Of a DNA stretch of 64,000 bases, positions 20,327 through 32,429 are shown piece by piece. The position numbers were made by a program, and so were the translations under genes. Within the stretch, counting starts at the first letter, position 1. Every line of letters starts with the position of its first letter. The notes beneath the pieces are model-generated. The model was not told the DNA's origin. It saw only the letters and a program-made list of their open reading frames with translations, and searched no databases. Origin of the DNA: Ligula intestinalis (Eukaryota > Platyhelminthes > Cestoda > Diphyllobothriidea > Diphyllobothriidae); contig JAYGXS010000004.1 in the NCBI GenBank assembly GCA_036362985.1, positions 66,604,064 to 66,668,063 of the forward strand, given 5' to 3'.

Positions 20327-20575
20327 GATGACTGCTTAGAAAATCCTGCTTGAGTAGTCAGCTTACTGTTCCATATTGGTGAATTCCACGCGAGCGGTAA
20401 ATTTTGGGCGGCCTATATCGACCCAAGTGTGACTAACCTCACGATGTGAAGCGTGGCATTTGTAGCGCAACTGGAAGAGCATTGGCTTTGCATAAAGGCC
20501 TTCGCTACTGTGCGGGCTCAAATCGCGCCAAATGCCGCGAGTTTATTCAAAATTGGGTCAAATAAAAACATTATT
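20327..20575 (+). repeat. SINE-type repeat, right part, with tRNA-like head
   Basis: The sequence is continuous in homology with 36640-36870 and, more weakly, 61700-61860. It includes AAAATCCTGC, GTCAGCTTACTG and GAATTCCACGCGAGC, followed by a tRNA-like stretch. The A box region is GTAGCGCAACTGGAAGAGC (20463-20481), the B box region GGGCTCAAATCGC (20514-20526). The tail is CAAAATTGGGTCAA. No A-rich end or target duplication was resolved. Confidence 0.6.
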
Positions 20576-21244
20576 TTACTTGATAAACTGCAGGATGTCT
20601 TATTTTGAAGAACGACGTGATTTTACAGCTTGTTTCGTTCCAAGTTTTTATATTTGTTGACTTTTTTCTATTTTTTGACAACATTTGATGGAGTAAGTTA
20701 ACAATGTTATTTAGAAAACATTTTCTATTCTGTGATCTTCATGTAGAGTTAAATAGGCCTCGTAATTTTGGCGTACTAAAACATATTTTGATCTGTTTAA
20801 GTTAATTACTTATCTTAAAGGCACAAAACGTAACAGATTTGTAGTGAAAACATTTGTTAACTTAATTCATTGATCTTTTCTCTACTAAAGTGCTGTATCT
20901 CGAACGTACACTAACCCGAATTTCATGGACGCAAAAAAAAAACATTTTCCGTTTTTCTAAACAGATATAATTAAAATGGTTCTGTTCTTCATGAATGGTT
21001 TTTTATAGTGCAACATGAACTAACAAGAAGGTTTTTCTGCAGCGTTTAATAGCGTAGGAAACTCCTTGGGTATCAACAGACGGTGAATTTCGCTTATTTG
21101 CGCCTATATTTTCTCCCAGTGTACTAATCTGAACGGACTTCAATCCTAGTAAACAGCATTTTGCACCTGAAGTCAACCCACAGAACTAGATAAACAACCT
21201 CAAATTCGTGTTAAACCCCCCATCAGATATTTAATATACTGTAT
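20576..21244. other. No gene seen
   Basis: AT-rich sequence without recognised frames, repeats shared with the rest of the window, or RNA signals. Confidence 0.4.
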
Positions 21245-21470
21245 GTCTACTGTCGTTGTTCCTGCGTCCGATCCTTCCCACATGACTGATTCTCTTTCTC
21301 AGACAATGTCTCAGTACACCGTATGAGAACGCCAAATCGTTGCACTTGTTGATGGAGTTGGGGCCTGTGAACCATGACTCGACCAGTTGGCGGCCCACGT
21401 GGTTGTCACCTCTTGCGACGATTTCGGCCTCGTCAAACTTGAAAATATGGCCGGTTCCCGTCGAGAAACG
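21245..21470 (-). mobile_element. PLE GIY-YIG end, fragment
   Basis: The minus strand codes around 21310-21450 for a series close to HIFKFDEAEIVARGDNH and LVESWFTGPNSINKCND, the end of the PLE GIY-YIG domain also seen at 2990-3080 and 35910-36040. The frame breaks on both sides. The tail is truncated at about 21245. Confidence 0.65.
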
Positions 21471-21586
21471 ACTGCTGTGTCCTATGTCTCTATGGAGCAG
21501 ACGTTTCTTGCTCTTTGGGAAGAGTGTGTACCAAGCTATTTTTCCATTGTATGGGAAAAAAAGTCAGGTCAGACAAGTACTGACCT

Positions 21587-21969
21587 TGTAGGAGTCTGCC
21601 ACTCAGCGCAACTGCGCGTACCTCACCTTGCCTTCGCTCAGTCAAGCCTTGGTTCCACGCGTAACTTGTCACTCCGTGTGCTATTGACCTTTCTCACGCT
21701 ATGGATCAACTTGCTGCTTGATAAGCATATACGCTCCGAGTCAATCGATACTTCCGCTTCATTCGATTGGCTGCGGACGGCAGAATACTTATCGTGCAGA
21801 CAGAGCTACACAAAAACACACAACTTCATGGACACAACTAACGTGCACGCATAGCTGGCAGCTGGCTCGTCACACAGCCTCTGCACAGTTCGTCTCCTTG
21901 CAGTAAAGTTGTCCTTACCAACTCTGTCTTATCTGATTTCTGATTTGGGGAACCTTTTTCTTGTCGACA
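21587..21969 (+). mobile_element. Possible solo LTR, copy 2
   Basis: Starts TGTAGGAGTCTG and ends TTGTCGACA, related in both ends to the segment at 11066-11397. No internal element or clear target duplication is present. The C-rich first half and a TTTGGGGAACC word before the end are shared features of the pair. Confidence 0.3.
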
Positions 21970-22361
21970 CTTCCACTTCTGGCAGCCTTATATATATTAA
22001 TATAGCGTGGTTCGTGTTATGTATTCATCATCTTGCTTAAATACATGAACAGTTTGCGACAGTTTTTCGCCTAAAAACCACAAATGACATTCTATTTTGA
22101 ATTATGAGCTATGCCTTGGGAGTTTTTTCACTGTCTGCTCTTCTTTCTCAGTTACACTGCTGGCTCTTGTAAACTGAGTCTGAGTTTATTACTTGAAACA
22201 AGCGAGTAGTTGTCTGAAATTGTGTCAACGACTTCTTTGGAATGTTCGGCTATGCCGATGCATTTCTTAAATCCTATGTACCAAGAGGGAGTTCAAAGGC
22301 GTTTGCCTACATTTCCTCTAATAAATTTGACTTGACTTGACTATCTAAAAATAACCTTTGG

Positions 22362-22651
22362 TGGCAGGAGTTTCCTTGGTAGCGCACATATGCTCTTATT
22401 TATATTTAAATGCCTACTCCAGCAACATGCGATATCATATTCCCAACCTAAACTTAACCCTTAGCCGAACCATAACCCTTAGCCTACCCTTAACTATAAC
22501 CCAAACCCAAACCCTTACCCTTACTCTTACTTTAACCCTAACACTTACCCGAACCGTGAAACTAACCCTACCCCTAACAGAAATTAATTGTGTACGCATT
22601 TAAATATAAATAAAAACATATGCGTGCTACCAAGGAAACTCCTGCCCTTTT
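22362..22651. repeat. Foldback element enclosing degenerate telomere-like repeats
   Basis: Inverted arms of about 55 bp (22362-22417 and 22590-22651) share GGCAGGAGTTTCCTTGGTAG, a CATATG word and TTATTTATATTTAAATGC. Between them lie roughly 130 bases made mostly of CCCTAA/CCCTTA-type hexamers (22440-22580), for example ACCCTTACCC and ACCCTAACAC. TTAGGG is the flatworm telomere unit, so this is a diverged interstitial telomere-like array within a MITE-like hairpin element. Confidence 0.7.
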
Positions 22652-25600
22652 GGTTATCCCGTTCTTTTTCCATCGTGAATTTTATATTTGCATGCAGAGT
22701 ATCCATGGTAATAAGCACACCTTTAGCTTCGAAAGGTCATCAAATATCGTGAATATATCACCCATCTATTGTGTGCACAGGGGTATAATGTTTAATTTAG
22801 AAAAGACCTTTTCTTCTAGATGTCACGTAAGGGTGTCAGAAAACTTCGGAACAAATGGACTTTCGCCTATTTCTCTATATAATTGATCGTTTAAAAGAAA
22901 ATGGACATTCGTTTTACGCAAGTTTAGTGTGTCCCACAATATTAAGAGGAACAGGCGAATTTCAGAAGCATGGGTACACAGGATGTCTATTGCTTAATCT
23001 AGCACTACCTCTGTAAATACGCACTCTGCTTCAAGGAGTTCATGCATTTGTTAGAAATCTTTTCAATCTCTTTTTCTCACTGTTTTTAGCGAAAATCTAT
23101 GTCTGCTTTGTATTCATTCCAGAAAAAATATTTCACATTTCATGGTTTTTACTGGGACAAAATTAAGTTCTCAGTTAAAACGCACGCGAATATTCCTCCT
23201 CTACAAGTCAGCAAAGAACGAAAGTGAAAGTCCAATCGAACGCGCCCAAGAAGCAGATTTGGTGGTGGTGAGTCTTCAATGCGTGTGAGATTATCGCTAC
23301 CTATGTTTTTCATTCATATCACAAAGCTAGAACGGTTATGCAAGAGCTGGTCCTTCTTCGTGCGAGAGTATGTCCAATCACCTCTGTCTGTTGCATGTGC
23401 TGCCTTTTCCAATCCTCTACTGTAGAAATCTGACAAGTCTCAGTGTATTCGCAGTTCCCCGCGTGCTTTTAATTACCTGATATTTGCACTTTTACAGATA
23501 ATTTTATCCCATGCACTGACTAAATTTGGTAAGTTGGTTATTTAACAGTAACTAAATTGTAGACTGCAATGAATTTCAAGTTCCTGGGGGACTTTATGGC
23601 ATGCAAAATTAAGGGTTTAGTGTTCAAAATAATGTTTTATGCTGTTAAACAAGATATTACCGGGAACTTGTTTTACGTTATTTTATTTGGATTTTGTTTT
23701 AAGGTGAGTAGATTAAGAATTCATGCTAAAAGCGTCAACTTTTTAAAACGAAAGACTCCTCCTTATTGAGCAAAATTCTTACTTCATCACAAACAGAGGC
23801 CGACTTCAAAATAAAACACAGCCAAAATTTCAAGATATAACTGTTGAGGTAAGGTTGCCGTCAATAATTTTGGATGTTACCTTCAGCAATCATGTACGAC
23901 TATTGATATATTTCGACGGGATTCGATTATATAATAAACTAAATTACAACACTTTTGCTCCAATTAGAATGCGCTCATGGCCCTATGGAGTTTCTTCCGA
24001 TCATTGAACTGCAAATAAGTCCTGAAACTTGCGAATACTTTTGTTTAAAGCACTTTTCCCTCGTGTGACTTTGAAGATTATGCAAGCAGCAGAATTTATT
24101 GGATCGATAAATTGTGAGAGTGTTAATTTGCGTCTCCTCTCGTTGTGTGGCGTAAATAACGTTATTCTAAATTTATGTTTACGAAAACGAGGATTCTAAC
24201 GGATCCACATAAGTAAGTGGGATATCATAGGCTTAAACTTGCATTCAAATTTAAGAAAGTCACGACATTTGTAATTTTCTCTCAATTGCTTCGAGGCAAT
24301 ATTGATAAGGGAGCAAAAATCTGGTGAACAGTGAGCTTGAAAAGGTCTATTTCAAAAGGATTTCTCCCAGTTTGCGTTGTTTAAATTTTAAAAAAAGCAG
24401 GCTAAAACCAGAATTCATACACGAGAAAATACGCGGTAAACGCTGAGTGGCCCCGTGATGAGCCGAGCCGTTCTCAGCAGCGTCAGACAGCGACACATGA
24501 TCGACCAAAGAAGTGTGTTTGGGCATTTAGATAGTACTGTATTGTGCAACCTGCATGCAACTTTCATGACAAAATTTTACTTGGTATTTTAGCATATAAT
24601 TGGTCACGTTATTTTTATCAACAGAGTAGATGTAATCATGCGAAAGCCGTTTATTTGAGAAACTTACCACTTAAGTCAGGTTCATTAAGAGAAATGGGCA
24701 GTAATGTTAGCGAAATTAAGTGCAATCTCATATCGAAGGAGTTCCCTACGATATTAAGTATGAAAGAACCACACTTATGATAAATATGCATTGTGTTATT
24801 GAAAAACTAAAAAAAGTAAAAAAATGAATAACCTACCCCTGCCAGAACCAGCAAATTTTTTTCCGAAATTGCTCGGACGGAAGTCAATTTAGGTTTAAGG
24901 AATCGCTTTTTTTCGGAAACAAGGAACGAGTTATGTTTTAAAATTATGTTTAGCTAACCTGTAAAGTGTTGAGCCACAAAATGCAGTAATAAGTTTGTTT
25001 GATGATATTTTTTTCGTACAGATAACAATAAGTGAATAAGCAAGGTGTCCATATATTTTACCATGAAGGTAATGTGAAACAGGTCTTATTACATGTACAT
25101 CATGTAGAAATATCCTTTCTGGTAAACTATACGTTCCGCTTATGCGTTATTTAGAAATAGAACAGACAGAAGAATAACTATAATTCTTAAAAGCCATGTA
25201 TGGCCACTCTTTTACGCATTCGTTAGCTTAATGCAGATCGTGGAAGTTATCCACTTTGGCTGAAAATAGAACAATAAAAATAGAGAAGTAAGTTCTTCCA
25301 TCTCCAGTCAAGTTGACTTGTTTATTTTCAGGTAAGTTACAAAATTCATCAACAATTTACAAGTTCATTGTGACATTACCTTGGAAAAAGGTAACATATA
25401 CAGCAATTCGCCAGCCAAATATCCAATAAAAGTACTTTTTGAAGAGGTAACCTATTATGGAAAGTTTTTTTAATCAAAGGAATGACAATATCGAGTTGTC
25501 TTGCGGACATTATTGATGCTTGAAAATGGGGTTTGCTGTTTTGAGGCATTTCTATATATGATCCACATAGTCATTTTCATAATAACTTATATGAAAAAAT

Positions 25601-26790
25601 CATTTTTTCGGTAAAAACTCTATATGTAGATCTTACTTTAAAGGTTTTGATGTATACCTCAAACGGAAGGTCAATTTATTGATTAACAAATGAAGACACT
25701 GAAAACGCAGGAAATGACCCCACAATTTCAAAGACGATACCACATAAACAGTTATCCGTTAGTGTTAATATGTATAAATTTTTTTGACTAATGAAATGTT
25801 CCTTTATATAAAGAAATTGGTTATTTTCCGTTTTCAACTTACGAAAAGATTAAAACTCATTGTTCTAATTGATAACTATTTTTTAAGTTTCCAGAACTTG
25901 GGTATTATTTAGAAAATTTCCTTTTTCATAGCAAAACTTAGTACTTATCGTACTTCTTTGATTTACTTAATATGCCTAATGCTGCTCATTATTATTTCGA
26001 AGTTTTCATAAATGCGATCATGCCGGTACGCGAGTACTGATCACACTTTTACAAACTTAGGCATGTTGCATGCAGCACTCGCCATACTGTACATGTGCTG
26101 TCCGTATGTTAAATAACTATGTACATAATAGTATGAGAGCGATTTTAATTCCATTAGATAGACTGAGTCAGAAATTATAAACTTGACGAATTTATTCACC
26201 AAGAAACCATATAGTTGGGCAGTGGACTGCGGGCTGTGTACTCAAACCATGCTCAGGTGAAGACTTTTTTAAAGGAATGCAAAGGGCACAAAAAGTGCAT
26301 ATATTTTTAGAAACGTTTATACTGTTTTGAGTTCATAATAACTATCCAAACCAGTTATTTATTTCTCGAACCGATGAGATCTTTACTGTAGATTTCATAT
26401 TGGAATATAGCGGATCGTAAAGATCCAATGAATTAATAAATAGTTTCTACGTATGACTCACTTAAAATAATACGGTTTTGTGCTTATACTGGTTTAAATT
26501 GAATACACCAGCATAACAGCAGATTGCAAATTACTTTCACAATTCAGGAACGCCACCAGCCAAAAACTTTGTTCATCTGATACGTTTTAGAACCTGAATG
26601 CAAAAGCAAGATCTGCTTCGATGTGGTTTCAGTTGGAATCTCAGTTATGTTTTTCAAGTCTACATGCTTTATTACTAAATACTACTTGACTGGGCAAATA
26701 ACCGCTGCCGATTGGTTGAGTAAAATAATTACAAGATTTTTAAACAATTATATAATTTTTCTTCAATTCTCGGAAATCTATTTTGCTAAA
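22652..26790. other. AT-rich stretch, no gene seen
   Basis: About 4 kb of AT-rich sequence. The only frames are short and have no recognisable domains. No terminal repeats, tRNA-like heads or copies of the window's repeat families were found. It may be intergenic DNA or an old, unrecognisable element. Confidence 0.4.
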
Positions 26791-26799
26791 TAGGTGTCA

Positions 26800-27110
26800 C
26801 AAACAAGTTAGTCGTCTTTTTTATAAACGAAATGTAGTGTCCAGACTGTCCCTTTTTTGTCTATCCCTCTGTCACACTTTGAGTAACGCTTTGCGACAAC
26901 TTCATTTTGCTCGCTATGTGTATTAACTTTGGAGGGTTCCAAAAGTCGATATCTTCAAGTTCTTTTTTGATGCTTTTACTGTGTTTCACGCATTTTACAT
27001 AAAAGATAAAAACTTAACCAATTTTTAGTTCACATTACCTGCTTTTCATAAGGAATAATGCAAACATGCTCCGTTTGTGCTCTATATTGTTATCCTCAAA
27101 AGGATTGTGA
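26800..27110 (+). repeat. Local duplication, copy 1
   Basis: Colinear with 27840-28165: GTCACAAACAAGT, TTTGCTCGCTATGTGTATT, ACTTTGGA, ATGTTTCACG-type and AAAAGGATT words keep their order. The two are about 1 kb apart in the same orientation, with SINE-like heads in between. Confidence 0.6.
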
Positions 27111-27232
27111 GGGCAGATTTGCTTAATTCTGTTGGCCCCATTGTGAAAATTTTTCGGCCTTGATAGTAGTCGAACTCAAACAGCGAGGAAGGCTTTTTTG
27201 CAGCCAACGTTCTACCATTTTAGCTACGGGGC
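27110..27232 (-). repeat. tRNA-derived SINE
   Basis: Read on the minus strand: GTAGCTAAAATGGTAGAACG fits the A box region, GAGTTCGACTAC fits the B box, and the tail AATTTTTCACAATGGGGCCAAC-like (27110-27140) matches the SINE tails at 36545-36570 and 36835-36860. It is therefore one more copy of the SINE family at 20.4, 36.7 and 61.8 kb. Confidence 0.6.
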
Positions 27233-27519
27233 TTACCGTGCGCCGTGAACGTAATCACAGCTGGATCGATTTTACCTGCCCAACTTACTTCTCTTATGGA
27301 ATTTACAATAACGTTACCTGCAAGCAGACTGCCAGGACAGGATTTCCTAAGCAATAATTTAGAATTAACCAGAATGACAACTAAATTCACTTAGTTTTTA
27401 GGGGGTTTGGCAGATGGCTATGTGACTTCTTATCACTTAACTAGGCAAAAGAGCGCTCCCGTTTACTTGAGTGAAATGGCCACAAGCTAACTTAAACAAT
27501 CATCTTATTGATGAACTGG

Positions 27520-27674
27520 ATGCAACAAAGCAAAGGGGGAACGGAATGGCCATCTCTGACTTTTCAGCCGTCATCAGCCAGTCATACATAATCTCAAGGA
27601 TTGGAACCCCCGAGTTTTGAACCCGGGATCTTAAGTTATTAAGCTCAATACTCTACCACGGCACCACGAGCTCC
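27520..27674 (-). repeat. Second tRNA-headed SINE with a CTGATGA motif
   Basis: A 72-base tRNA-like head (27603-27674, minus strand) forms a 7-bp acceptor stem (GGAGCTC with GGGTTCC) and a canonical T arm (CCGGG, TTCAAAA, CTCGG). The D stem has mismatches and the anticodon loop has 8 bases, so this is a SINE head or pseudo-tRNA rather than a working tRNA. Downstream on the same strand lies GGCTGATGACGGCTGAAAAG (from about 27582), which places a CTGATGA and a GAAAAGTC as in a ribozyme core but without a proper stem II. Confidence 0.5.
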
Positions 27675-27839
27675 TTGCTTTGTCGGTTGCGATCGGTAAA
27701 ATGATGAGTATGTGTGCTTTGCCGATCTAGAAGAGGAACAATAACGTTCCGCTTTACCCAGGAGCTCACAACGTGAACCCGCCAGACCGTCACATAGTGA
27801 CTATGATGAAATTGTCTGAAATCTAGTTTAATGACTGTG

Positions 27840-28165
27840 AGTCACAAACAAGTAAGTCATCCTCTGCTAAGAAAAGTGCAGTGTTCAAACAGTCTTCTTT
27901 TAGCCTATCTCTCACTCACACATAAAACACATTTTAAAACAGTTTAAAATTTAGAATATTTTGCTCGCTATGTGTATTTACTTTGGACAGTTATTGAAGA
28001 CTATATCCACAGGTTCTGCAGTCGATACTTTTACTATGTTTCACGTAACTTACATGGAAAATAAAAACTTTATCAACTCCTATTTTACATTATCTGCTTA
28101 TCACAAGGCACAATAAAAGCATGCGTCGTTTATCTTTCATACTGTTATCGTAAAAAGGATTCTTT
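27840..28165 (+). repeat. Local duplication, copy 2
   Basis: Paired with 26800-27110. Confidence 0.6.
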
Positions 28166-29689
28166 TGGTAGAGCGAAACTACACAGAGAAAAAAAAGTTC
28201 AACCAATCTTAAGTGGAATAAGGTGGTTTCGTGTGCCGACTGCCGGTTAGGTCCGTCAGTCTGCTAAGTAGGCATTTTGAATTGGGTATTTTCAAATCTT
28301 TAAATGGTGACTCGACTCCAAGGTGCAAATAAAATCTCATTATCGTTTATAACCTGGATGGGAGACGGTGCAATGTTGCTTAACGTGATGACGGTTGAGA
28401 GTTTTTTGCTCTGTGGTCTGCGTGTCCTCTCGTTAATTTATTCTAGTACTCACATCATTAAAACAAAAAGTCAGTTTCACAGCCAAGCGGCATCTTACAG
28501 ACCGCCAAGGTTGTGACTCCTATCGCGGTGCAGAGTGGAAGCAATGCGCACTTATGTACTTTCACATAATCAGTTTTTCAGTCGTTGTCTCATCGTGGAG
28601 ACTGGTTTAGGCTAGGAGAAAATCAAAAAGCCGTCTATTTCACATTTTCTGTATTGAGTAAATCCGCAAATGGTGAAATAAAACAGTCAGAAAGCCGATT
28701 GACTCTACAAATATTCGCAGCGGTACACGTTCCGACGCTCATTTTAATTCACCTGCGGTCATGGGACCCGATAGTATTTTCCCTGTTGACTTTACTTGCA
28801 CGAAAATAATTGATGCAGACAGTAATGTCTCGGAAAGTGCAAAATCCGCAGGTAAATATTACATTTCGAGCGGATTCAAATGCGCGAGGCATGATCTCTG
28901 TAACAGACGAGAATGGTTTCGTTCGCATTCCATATACTATTGTTACAGTTGGTATAATCCATTTAATCAGTCGAAGGCCTGCGGATAAGACGAAATAGTC
29001 AGTTTCTAAGGAAGAATCTTATCCACTAACCACTGGAACTTTTCATCGTTAACGATTTTTTTTCATATTTCGAGTAGGGTTAAGTCACAATCACGTGCAG
29101 TGATATTTGCCGAGGTAATTGTTTACGAAGACGAACAGAAAACTTGATTCATAGTGGTGAATGATTTTAGGTTTTGGAATTTAATTTCTCGGATCCAACA
29201 TTTATTTCCGCGTAAGTTAACTAATGGAACAGAAGAAATGGAAATTGAACGTCATTGGCAGTCTTTTCTTTGGGGACATTTAAAATGACCTACCTTCACT
29301 TGATAGAATGTAAATTAGTTCGGACAAGTTTATGACCTGCATTTGATATAAAGAGGAATTCAAGGACATTTGCTACATAACGATGAATATATTACATAAA
29401 TAACAAATAATAGATATGTTTCAGAGGTTTTGTAAAGGCTGTAAGAAACAAGCATTTTATTCATCAAATTAACTTCATCAAAATATTCGTTTACCTTTTT
29501 GAACATGCAGGAATTATTTAAGTTTGTCGATGATCCCCATGTGAGCATTCGAGAATTCAAGGTTGGCAAATGTATTTTTTCGATTATTGATAATCAGGCA
29601 ATTAGAATAATATACGGTAGGGTAGAGTGAAAACATTTCAAACATCCAGATTACAGAAGGAACTTTTAAACGGCCGTAACTTTAATACC
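28166..29689. other. No gene seen
   Basis: Short frames at 28304-28516, 28585-28809 and 28761-28988 overlap and have no domain content. Nothing else recognised. Confidence 0.35.
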
Positions 29690-30330
29690 TTTTAGTACCC
29701 TGAGGCAGCTTGACCACGCTCGGCTTGCCAGTCATAGAGATATCTTTTAGGTTCTTCCTATGGCACGCAAAGTTAGGTACCACCAGTTGTTTTCAATAAA
29801 CGCCATAGCAATCTGGAATAAGCTACCCAGCAGTACCAAAACTCGGCAAAGCTATCCTTTGTTAAAGAGAGTTATCACTCTTTTTCTACATTCAGGACAA
29901 CATTCACGAATTTTGGGTGCTGACTCGGTGGAATCTCTTTTCCACTCTGCTGGAGTCCGTGGATTTTGAACTCTACCAGACCTCATGCTGGGGAAAATGG
30001 TGCTGAATCCACAGCCCGCAATCGGCTAATTCTTCAACCAACACCGAGCAACCGTTCACCGACACGCATTCCTCTGGTGCAGACTGTCGAAACCATAGCA
30101 ATCAAACGAGACTGAGAACATTGTGCTCCTGTATCAATACTCCCCCTCCCAAACTTCAGTCACATATTGAGTTGCAGTTTTGTTTTTATTAAACTTTCAA
30201 CTTGATTTATTACTGTACATATCTTTCGCTAGTATCCCATCTGTAAAGTCAGGTTTATTCCCTTAAAAAACTGTATATTTCACCCACTGTCGACCAAGCA
30301 CAAAACTACTACAAAGCCAATATTGACTGC
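29690..30330 (+). mobile_element. LINE 3' fragment (family F), copy 1
   Basis: The frame 29760-29969 ends a non-LTR reverse transcriptase: YHQLFSINAIAIWNKLPSST carries the [V/I]xIWNxLP motif common at the C-terminus of CR1/Jockey-type LINEs, followed by RILGADSVESLFHSAGVRGF and a stop. The downstream 350 bases match the 3' region of the minus-strand copy at 56100-57200 (TTCACCGACACGCATTCCTCTGGTGCA-like tract near 30053). It is 5'-truncated, as most LINE copies are. Confidence 0.6.
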
Positions 30331-30699
30331 GAAGGAGGGAGTTTGTTTTAGTTTTTTCCGAACTTACAGGGTTTATAAGGTGCCCAAGAGGTGCGTTCCC
30401 GATTGACCTTATTTTGGCCTTGCCTGTCAACTGGCAAAAGATAAATCAATAAGCAGTATGCAATAAGGAGGGTGTGTTCGGAGATCAAGGCTTCAGAGAG
30501 GTGGAAGGGGTCCAACAATGAATTCAGGTAGCGAAACACAAATTTCTATAAGTTTATCTCGCTAAGTCAGAAACGAAAGCTTAGTCCGCTGTCTGATTAA
30601 CCTAGCAGGGAGAATGCGTTCTGTAGATAAAGTGGAGAACGATCTCACCCTTATTCCAAATACTCTGCGAGAAAAAGGTTTTCCTTAGAACTGCATCGA

Positions 30700-31385
30700 T
30701 AAACTTGTGGAGGAACATCCCCAAATTTGAAGTGGCGGTGGCTTAGAAGAAGGCCTTATTTATCATATTGTCTTTTCAAGGGATCCAGTGAGCAAACTTT
30801 TGCATATTCGCTTAAACGCTGCTATCGCGCGCCCATATCCAGCTGCTAAGGTAAGAGTATTCTTTTCAAGTACTGCATTTCCTCCCTTTGAATGCAAAGG
30901 TAGACTCCCATATGCAAGAACATCAACCTGCTTAGCTAAACAGAGGCGTGCTAGAATCCATATCTAACGCCATTTGGGCTCAATTAGTTGACAGCGGTCA
31001 CCAGGATGACGTCAACCAAGCGTTCTGAATTATTTATGAGGTGTTGACGAAACATTCAAAGGTCCTGCGTCAGCGAAGACAGTGGCAGTGGCAGCCGCCA
31101 TACGATGAACTAGCTCGAGTTTGAGGGCCCATGAGACGTTTATACAGGTACTAAGGCTCCCTTTTTTGAAAAATAACCCAACATGTGGGCTACAGCGACG
31201 ACGGAACGAGATGAACTAATTTTCGGACCTCTTCCCTGTCTGACTCGATGATATCTGGAAACCGTCTCTCATTCCTTACCGTTGATTGGATGTTTTAACT
31301 TTTGTCCCTCTATCCTCCCTTATATTATTGTAATTTTCTGATGAGGAACGATTGAAAACTTCCGTTCACAAAACGTGATTTCTTT
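30700..31385 (+). mobile_element. PLE second class, internally deleted fragment
   Basis: The plus strand codes for HIRLNAAIARPYPAAKVRVF and FECKGRLPYARTSTCL, the RT-to-GIY-YIG linker of a PLE. The C-terminal HLVDSGHQDDVNQAF matches HLVDTNHRVDINKAF in the copy at 3610-4115. The Cys-rich and YVGxT part of the GIY-YIG domain is missing between them. A hammerhead-like CTGATGA, stem GGAA/TTCC, then AAAACGTG, lies at 31342-31385. Confidence 0.55.
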
Positions 31386-32429
31386 AACTTAGCAATTAAA
31401 TGATAAGTTTTTTTAACAGACAGTTAAAGATGCCTATGTTATCCACCAATTATTTTAAAGTAACTTCCCAAATTTACAAGTGAATTTATAGATAATATTT
31501 TACGAGGCTAGTTCATTGCGTAGTACAACTTTCGTGGATCAACTGAATTTAATAATTAATCATCGCGTACTGTATTGGTAATGCGGAAATTAACTTCAAG
31601 ACCAAAGGTCTGAAATTATTATTCTTTATACAAATAATATGAAGTTAATAATCGTTAACGAACGATAGTAAAACAACTTGTGACTTAATCTGTCTCCTCC
31701 TTTCATAAAATATTCACGTTGATAAATAACCGCAGAGCTGTCTTGGTTGATGTAGAACTTACACAAATATAATTTAAATGTAAACAAATCGCATTCACTT
31801 GGATTTCCGTCACTAGTGAAGTTTCCAAACTAGTCTTGGTATTTCAGAGTTCGCAGATGTTACCGTGTTCCAGTAACTCAAAGAGTTAGCCCCTGGTTGA
31901 AGATTCGAAATGTGCTAATATCAATAGCAAAACGTTTTGCGTAACTGCTGCTTATTCCTACTTTATATCTACTTAATGATTCTATAGAATAAATCATCTT
32001 ACTTGAAATTATATCGTTGCTAGATTGCAGGGAAGGAATCCTTTCAGTATAGGACAGCCGAAAACAGACCCTGCGGGTACTGTTTCAAGATTCTTTATTC
32101 ACAGTAGATTGGCTGTCTCATTTAATGTTATTCAAAATTCTTAAATGTGTTTAGGATTTAAATAAGGTGCTTAAGTAGTGTTGCAATATTTATTTGTGTG
32201 CAACAGACCTCCAGAAGAATGTAGCTGCGTCTGGACGCGGGCTTTTGAGTGAGATTCTTCCCGGTACCTAGCAAAGATTATTCTCTGTAAAAAGTGCCTA
32301 CCAAGGCGGCATGGCATTTTCCACAGACCTTCGATTCCCCTAAACATTTCAATACATCTTTTTCAGAAACGAGAACATACCACTTAACGCTTTAACACAG
32401 GAAAGGGTGTTCACTGGGAAAGTTTTAAT
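31386..32429. other. No gene seen
   Basis: AT-rich; no frames, RNA signals or shared repeats noted. Confidence 0.35.

Noticed and set aside
27603..27674. Possible genuine tRNA gene
   Set aside because: Acceptor and T arms are good, but the D stem mismatches and the anticodon loop has 8 bases, and it continues into a repeat body.
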